Of a stretch of DNA of 7,651 nt, positions 4,695 to 7,651 are shown piece after piece (within the stretch, counting starts at the first letter, position 1; each line of letters opens with the position of its first letter). Origin of the DNA: JACJYC01 sp964558465 (lineage in GTDB: Bacteria > Bacteroidota > Bacteroidia > Chitinophagales > Saprospiraceae); the NCBI GenBank assembly GCA_964558465.1, contig CAZLEF010000139.1, positions 1 through 7,651 on the forward strand, written 5' to 3'. The notes beneath the pieces are model-generated. The model had not been told where the DNA came from. It was given only the letters and a program-made list of their open reading frames with translations, and did no database searches. The position numbers and the translations under genes were made by a program.

Positions 4695-6830
4695 TTATAC
4701 TTTTACCAATCCTTTGGCTTTTTCGATCACTGTCTTGGCGATACCTTCCGGAGCCGGATGGTAGTGGGAAAATTCCATGGTGGAACTTGCCCGGCCAGAG
4801 GTAATGGTTCGTAAAGCGGTTACATATCCGAACATTTCGGAAAGCGGCACATCTGCCTGGATGGCCACGGCGCCGCCCGGGCGGGAATCCTGGCCTTTGG
4901 GCAAACCGCGCCGGCGGTTCAGGTCGCCGATCACCGAACCGACATAATCATCGGGGGTAACCACTTCCAGTTTCATGATCGGTTCGAGGATCACCGGTTT
5001 TGCCTTGGGGGCGGCAGCGCGGAAACCGTCCTTCGCGCAAAGTTCAAACGCGATGGGTTTGGAGTCGACTGCGTGCATCGAGCCGTCAAAAACGCGTACT
5101 TTCATGCTGTCGATGCTGTATCCGGCGAGTACGCCGTTTTCCATCATGGCCTTGAAGCCATCCTGGATCGGCTTCATGTAGTTCTTGTCGATCGAGCCGC
5201 CGACGATACCCCAGACGAACTGCAATTTAAGTTTGCCGTTTTTGAAGTCATCGGATTCCAGGAATTCCTTGTCGGCAGGGCCGAGTTCGAATTCCATATC
5301 GGCGAACAGACCGGCGCCACCGGTTTGTTTTTTGAGGCGCTCGCGGTGGGTAACCTTTTGCGTGAGCGTTTCTTTGTAGTTAACCTGGGGCGCGCCCTGG
5401 TTGACTTCGAGTTTAAATTCGCGGCGGAGGCGGTCGACGATGATTTCAAGGTGCAATTCACCCATACCGCTGATCACGGTCTGGTTGGTATCTTCGTCAT
5501 AACGCACCCGGAAAGTAGGGTCTTCTTCGGCCAGTTTGGCAAGCGCCATGCCCAGTTTGTCCATATCTTTCTGGGATTTGGGTTCAACCGCGATCCCGAT
5601 AACGGGTTCGGGGAAGACCATGCTTTCCAGAATGATGGGTTTATCGAGGGCGCAGAGCGTATCGCCGGTGCGAATATCTTTGAAACCAACCGCTGCCGCA
5701 ATGTCACCGGCTTCCACCCGGTCGATCGGGTTTTGTTTATTGGCGTGCATCTGGTAGAGGCGGGAGATCCTTTCTTTGGAATCGGAGCGGGTGTTCAGTA
5801 CGTAAGAGCCTGCATCGAGTGCGCCGGAATAAACCCGCATGAAAGCCAGACGGCCTACGTAAGGGTCGGTAGCGATTTTGAAGGCCAGGGCGGCAAACGG
5901 TTCGTTAGCGTTTGGCTTGCGGACTTCTTCCTTATCCGTATCCGGGTTGATGCCTTTTACAGCATCTACATCCAGCGGAGAGGGAAGGAAGGCGCAAACT
6001 GCGTCGAGAACGGCCTGTACACCTTTGTTTTTGAAAGCGGTGCCACACATCATGGGCACAAACTTCATATCGCAAACGGCGGCGCGGATCGCTGCACGCA
6101 TTTCATCCGGGGAAATGGAGTCCGGGTCTGCGAAATATTTTTCCATCAGGGTTTCGTCGTATTCAGCGACGGCCTCGAGGAGTTTTTCGCGGTATTCGGC
6201 AACCGTGTCGATGAGGTCTTCCGGAATTGGAATGACTTCGTAGGTCATACCCTGATCGTGTTCATTCCAGACGATAGCCTGGTTGGTGATCAGGTCGACT
6301 ACCCCTTTAAACCGCTCTTCAGCCCCGATGGGGACCTGAAGCGGAATGGCGTTGGAGCCGAGTTTATCTTTAACATCTTTGACGACGCTGAAGAAGTCGG
6401 CGCCGGAGCGGTCCATTTTATTCACGAAACCGATACGGGGCACCTTATAGTTATCTGCCAGTCGCCAGTTGGTTTCCGACTGCGGTTCAACGCCGCTCAC
6501 TGCACAGAAGAGGAAAACGAGCCCGTCCAAAACCCGGAGGGAACGGTTTACCTCGACGGTAAAGTCGACGTGGCCCGGGGTATCGATGATATTGACCGTA
6601 TATTCCTGATCCTTCCAGCGCCAGGTTGTTTTGGTTGCAGCGGAGGTGATGGTAATGCCGCGTTCCTGTTCCTGCTCCATCCAGTCCATGGTAGCGGCGC
6701 CATCGTGTACCTCGCCGATCTTATGGCTAAGACCGGTGTAGTAGAGTACACGCTCCGTGGTGGTGGTTTTACCGGCGTCGATGTGAGCCGCAATACCGAT
6801 GTTTCTGGTGAATCTTAAATCCTTTGCCAT
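4695..6830 (-). CDS. fusA: Elongation factor G (translocation GTPase)
   Basis: EF-G uses GTP to drive translocation of tRNAs and mRNA through the ribosome and, with ribosome recycling factor, splits post-termination ribosomes. The 711-residue product is a normal full length for the family. The GTPase motifs are intact: G1 AHIDAGKT (15-22), G2 RGITIT (57-62), G3 DTPGHVD (83-89) and G4 NKMD (137-140). Domain II, domain III (GMGELHLEI), domain IV and the C-terminal domain V (from about MKLEVVTPDDYVGSVIGDLN) follow in order. The domain IV tip loop reads GSMHAVDS and keeps the His expected to contact the decoding-site codon-anticodon duplex. The switch I region (GEVHDGAATMDWMEQEQERG) looks Bacteroidota-like. 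The start MAKDLRFTRNIGI is canonical and has a weak GAAGGA 8 nt upstream. The gene lies between rpsG and rpsJ; the tuf gene that follows fusA in proteobacteria is absent here. No truncation or frameshift is seen. Confidence 0.98.
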   Translation of the reverse strand: MAKDLRFTRNIGIAAHIDAGKTTTTERVLYYTGLSHKIGEVHDGAATMDWMEQEQERGITITSAATKTTWRWKDQEYTVNIIDTPGHVDFTVEVNRSLRVLDGLVFLFCAVSGVEPQSETNWRLADNYKVPRIGFVNKMDRSGADFFSVVKDVKDKLGSNAIPLQVPIGAEERFKGVVDLITNQAIVWNEHDQGMTYEVIPIPEDLIDTVAEYREKLLEAVAEYDETLMEKYFADPDSISPDEMRAAIRAAVCDMKFVPMMCGTAFKNKGVQAVLDAVCAFLPSPLDVDAVKGINPDTDKEEVRKPNANEPFAALAFKIATDPYVGRLAFMRVYSGALDAGSYVLNTRSDSKERISRLYQMHANKQNPIDRVEAGDIAAAVGFKDIRTGDTLCALDKPIILESMVFPEPVIGIAVEPKSQKDMDKLGMALAKLAEEDPTFRVRYDEDTNQTVISGMGELHLEIIVDRLRREFKLEVNQGAPQVNYKETLTQKVTHRERLKKQTGGAGLFADMEFELGPADKEFLESDDFKNGKLKLQFVWGIVGGSIDKNYMKPIQDGFKAMMENGVLAGYSIDSMKVRVFDGSMHAVDSKPIAFELCAKDGFRAAAPKAKPVILEPIMKLEVVTPDDYVGSVIGDLNRRRGLPKGQDSRPGGAVAIQADVPLSEMFGYVTALRTITSGRASSTMEFSHYHPAPEGIAKTVIEKAKGLVKV

Positions 6831-6838
6831 GATTTTAA

Positions 6839-6844
6839 TCCTTC
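6839..6844 (-). promoter_or_regulatory. Shine-Dalgarno-like GAAGGA before fusA
   Basis: On the minus strand GAAGGA lies 8 nt upstream of the fusA ATG, and its AAGGA could pair with the UCCUU of a typical 16S 3' end. It is the only purine-rich SD-like site I see before any start codon in this window; the other starts are preceded by A/T-rich or unrelated sequence. Bacteroidota generally make little use of Shine-Dalgarno pairing, so this may be chance. Confidence 0.35.
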
Positions 6845-6848
6845 ACGG

Positions 6849-6863
6849 GAATTATAAAAATTC
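6849..6863 (-). repeat. Weak AT-rich inverted repeat in the rpsG-fusA spacer
   Basis: GAATT and AATTC (6849-6853 and 6859-6863) can pair around a 5-nt loop. The stem is only 5 bp, and mostly A-T. This 46-nt gap (6831-6876) is otherwise AT-rich, and unlike most of the longer spacers in this cluster it has no GC-rich hairpin. It is probably without function and is recorded so that the spacer is described. Confidence 0.25.
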
Positions 6864-6876
6864 GAATAACGACATT

Positions 6877-7344
6877 TTAAACGCGGAAGTGTGCGAATGC
6901 GCGGTTGGATTCGGCCATTTTGTGGGTATCCTCTTTCCGTTTTACCGCTGCGCCTTCCCCTTTGCTTGCTGCGATCACTTCGGCGGCCAGTTTTTCTGCC
7001 ATGCCTTTGCCGCTGCGTGCGCGGGAGAAACGAATCAGCCACTTCATGCCGATAGAAACCTTGCGCTTGGCGCGGATTTCCGTCGGGATCTGGAAGGTAG
7101 CGCCGCCGATCCGGCGGCTGCGAACTTCGACCTGGGGCATGACATTGCTGAGCGCTTTTTTCCAGATGCCATGTTCGTCCTGGGCAGTGCGCTCTTTAAC
7201 GATGTCCATGGCGTCGTAAAAGGTCCGGAAGGCGGTGCTTTTTTTGCCTTCCCACATCAAGTTGTTGACAAATTGGGTGACCATCGGATCCTGATAACGC
7301 GGATCTGGTGCGATGAATCTCAATTTGGGTTTTCTTTTCCTCAT
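6877..7344 (-). CDS. rpsG: 30S ribosomal protein S7
   Basis: S7 nucleates assembly of the 30S head by binding the 3' major domain of 16S rRNA, and lines the E site. The 155-residue product matches the usual bacterial length of about 155-158. Visible signatures are the basic start MRKRKPK, the block EVRSRRIGGATFQIPTEIR at about 73-91, which carries the S7 family signature, and the C-terminal block KRKEDTHKMAESNRAFAHFRV. I chose the ATG at 7344. A TTG three codons upstream (7353) would only add MKT, and the family normally starts at MRK or MR. There is no Shine-Dalgarno sequence before this ATG; the upstream bases are TAATTGAAAACC, as expected for Bacteroidota. It is followed 46 nt later by fusA. 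In E. coli S7 represses its own operon translationally; nothing in this sequence shows whether that holds here. Confidence 0.97.
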   Translation of the reverse strand: MRKRKPKLRFIAPDPRYQDPMVTQFVNNLMWEGKKSTAFRTFYDAMDIVKERTAQDEHGIWKKALSNVMPQVEVRSRRIGGATFQIPTEIRAKRKVSIGMKWLIRFSRARSGKGMAEKLAAEVIAASKGEGAAVKRKEDTHKMAESNRAFAHFRV

Positions 7345-7365
7345 GGTTTTCAATTAGCGGTTTCG

Positions 7366-7398
7366 CCTGCCGCCGCTGAATGGTATGTTAGCGGCAGG
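7366..7398 (-). repeat. Inverted repeat in the rpsL-rpsG spacer
   Basis: The arms CCTGCCGC and GCGGCAGG (7366-7373 and 7391-7398) are perfectly complementary over 8 bp around a 17-nt loop. A competing inner stem is possible between CCGCT and AGCGG (7372-7376 and 7389-7393... arms lie just inside and overlap the outer arms). It sits about 13 nt after the rpsL stop and about 21 nt before the rpsG start. No T-run follows on the minus strand, so it does not look like an intrinsic terminator. In the transcript it could serve as an RNA-processing, stability or attenuation element; that role is inference only. Confidence 0.6.
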
Positions 7399-7411
7399 AA
7401 CCAAAACATAA

Positions 7412-7651
7412 TTATTTTTTAGGCCGTTTAGAACCGTATTTGGAACGGCTTTTCTTCCGGTCATTCACACCGGCGGTATCTAACGCGCCGCGGACGATCG
7501 TATAACGTACGCCGGGAAGGTCCTTTACCCTGCCGCCGCGGATCAGCACGATGGAGTGTTCCTGAAGGTTATGACCTTCTCCCGGAATATAAGCGATCAC
7601 TTCGATCTGATTGGTCAGACGAACCTTTGCCACCTTTCGCAGAGCCGAGTT
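7412..7651 (-). CDS. rpsL: 30S ribosomal protein S12, C-terminal part (5' end outside window)
   Basis: This is the last 79 codons of S12, a protein of the decoding centre of the 30S subunit that monitors codon-anticodon pairing. The reading frame is open to the window edge, where it begins NSALRKVAKVRLTN, matching the middle of S12. The GTG at 7633 is therefore an internal valine codon and not a start. The signature GEGHNLQEHS and the loop RGGRVKDLPGVR are present. In that loop the Lys, Asp and Pro matching E. coli K87, D88 and P90 are unchanged, so this half shows no streptomycin-resistance substitution and keeps the Asp that RimO methylthiolates in E. coli. The Lys42 region is outside the window. 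The C-terminus is SKYGSKRPKK. It is first in the visible order, 67 nt upstream of rpsG, as in the usual str arrangement. Identification is essentially certain. Confidence 0.97.
   Translation of the reverse strand, partial: NSALRKVAKVRLTNQIEVIAYIPGEGHNLQEHSIVLIRGGRVKDLPGVRYTIVRGALDTAGVNDRKKSRSKYGSKRPKK

Noticed and set aside
5073..6818. Plus-strand open frame of 581 codons opposite fusA
   Set aside because: It lies wholly antisense to a conserved, intact fusA. Its translation has no recognisable domain, and the absence of stops is explained by the codon bias of the sense gene.
7345..7353. TTG at 7353 as the rpsG start
   Set aside because: The ATG three codons downstream gives the family-typical N-terminus MRKRKPK; the extra residues have no support.
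7395..7420. TATGTTTTG after rpsL as a Bacteroidota -7 promoter element
   Set aside because: The spacing within the motif is one base too long and there is no upstream TTTG element at the right distance.
6799..7422. Plus-strand open frame of 207 codons opposite rpsG
   Set aside because: It is an antisense shadow of rpsG and its spacers. No family is recognisable and the sense gene is certain.
7412..7633. GTG at 7633 as the start of a 73-residue gene
   Set aside because: The frame continues upstream with S12 sequence (NSALRK) to the window edge, so the GTG is an internal valine codon.

Overview
This window is a ribosomal-protein gene cluster read entirely from the minus strand. It spans the junction of the classical str and S10 operons. 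In transcription order (right to left) it contains the 3' end of rpsL (S12), rpsG (S7), fusA (EF-G), rpsJ (S10), rplC (L3), rplD (L4), rplW (L23), rplB (L2), rpsS (S19), rplV (L22) and the 5' part of rpsC (S3), which runs off the left edge. About nine tenths of the window is coding. I see no tRNA, rRNA, mobile element, CRISPR array or accessory gene. Long plus-strand open frames, including one of 581 codons opposite fusA, are antisense shadows of conserved genes.

The organism is most likely a member of the Bacteroidota, perhaps the Saprospiria or Chitinophagia; the class is a guess. The grounds are: fusA followed directly by rpsJ with no tuf between them; start codons that mostly lack Shine-Dalgarno sequences; L2 with DHPMGGGEGR in place of the common DHPHGGGEGR; L3 with GSIGASS at the site where E. 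coli has GSIGQNQ; and an EF-G whose switch region (GEVHDGAATMDWMEQEQERG) resembles Bacteroidota EF-Gs as I remember them. Base composition is close to half G+C by eye.

Layout: 7651-6877 rpsL end and rpsG; 6830-4695 fusA; 4603-4295 rpsJ; a structured 138-nt spacer; 4156-1686 rplC, rplD, rplW and rplB with short gaps of 14-38 nt; 1636-1367 rpsS; a second long spacer of 134 nt; 1232-834 rplV; 807-1 rpsC. The proteins are 30S (S12, S7, S10, S19, S3) and 50S (L3, L4, L23, L2, L22) components plus the translocation GTPase, so the whole unit serves assembly and operation of the ribosome.

I found no clearly new system. Two things deserve a second look. First, S3 carries an arginine/glycine-rich tail with seven RGG triplets that is still open at the window edge. 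Second, most spacers carry GC-rich inverted repeats that differ in sequence from gap to gap. The rpsJ-rplC spacer is the most elaborate: it can be drawn as a three-way junction and is a candidate cis-regulatory RNA for the L3-L4-L23-L2 block. These structures were read by eye, with no folding energies or homologue comparison.
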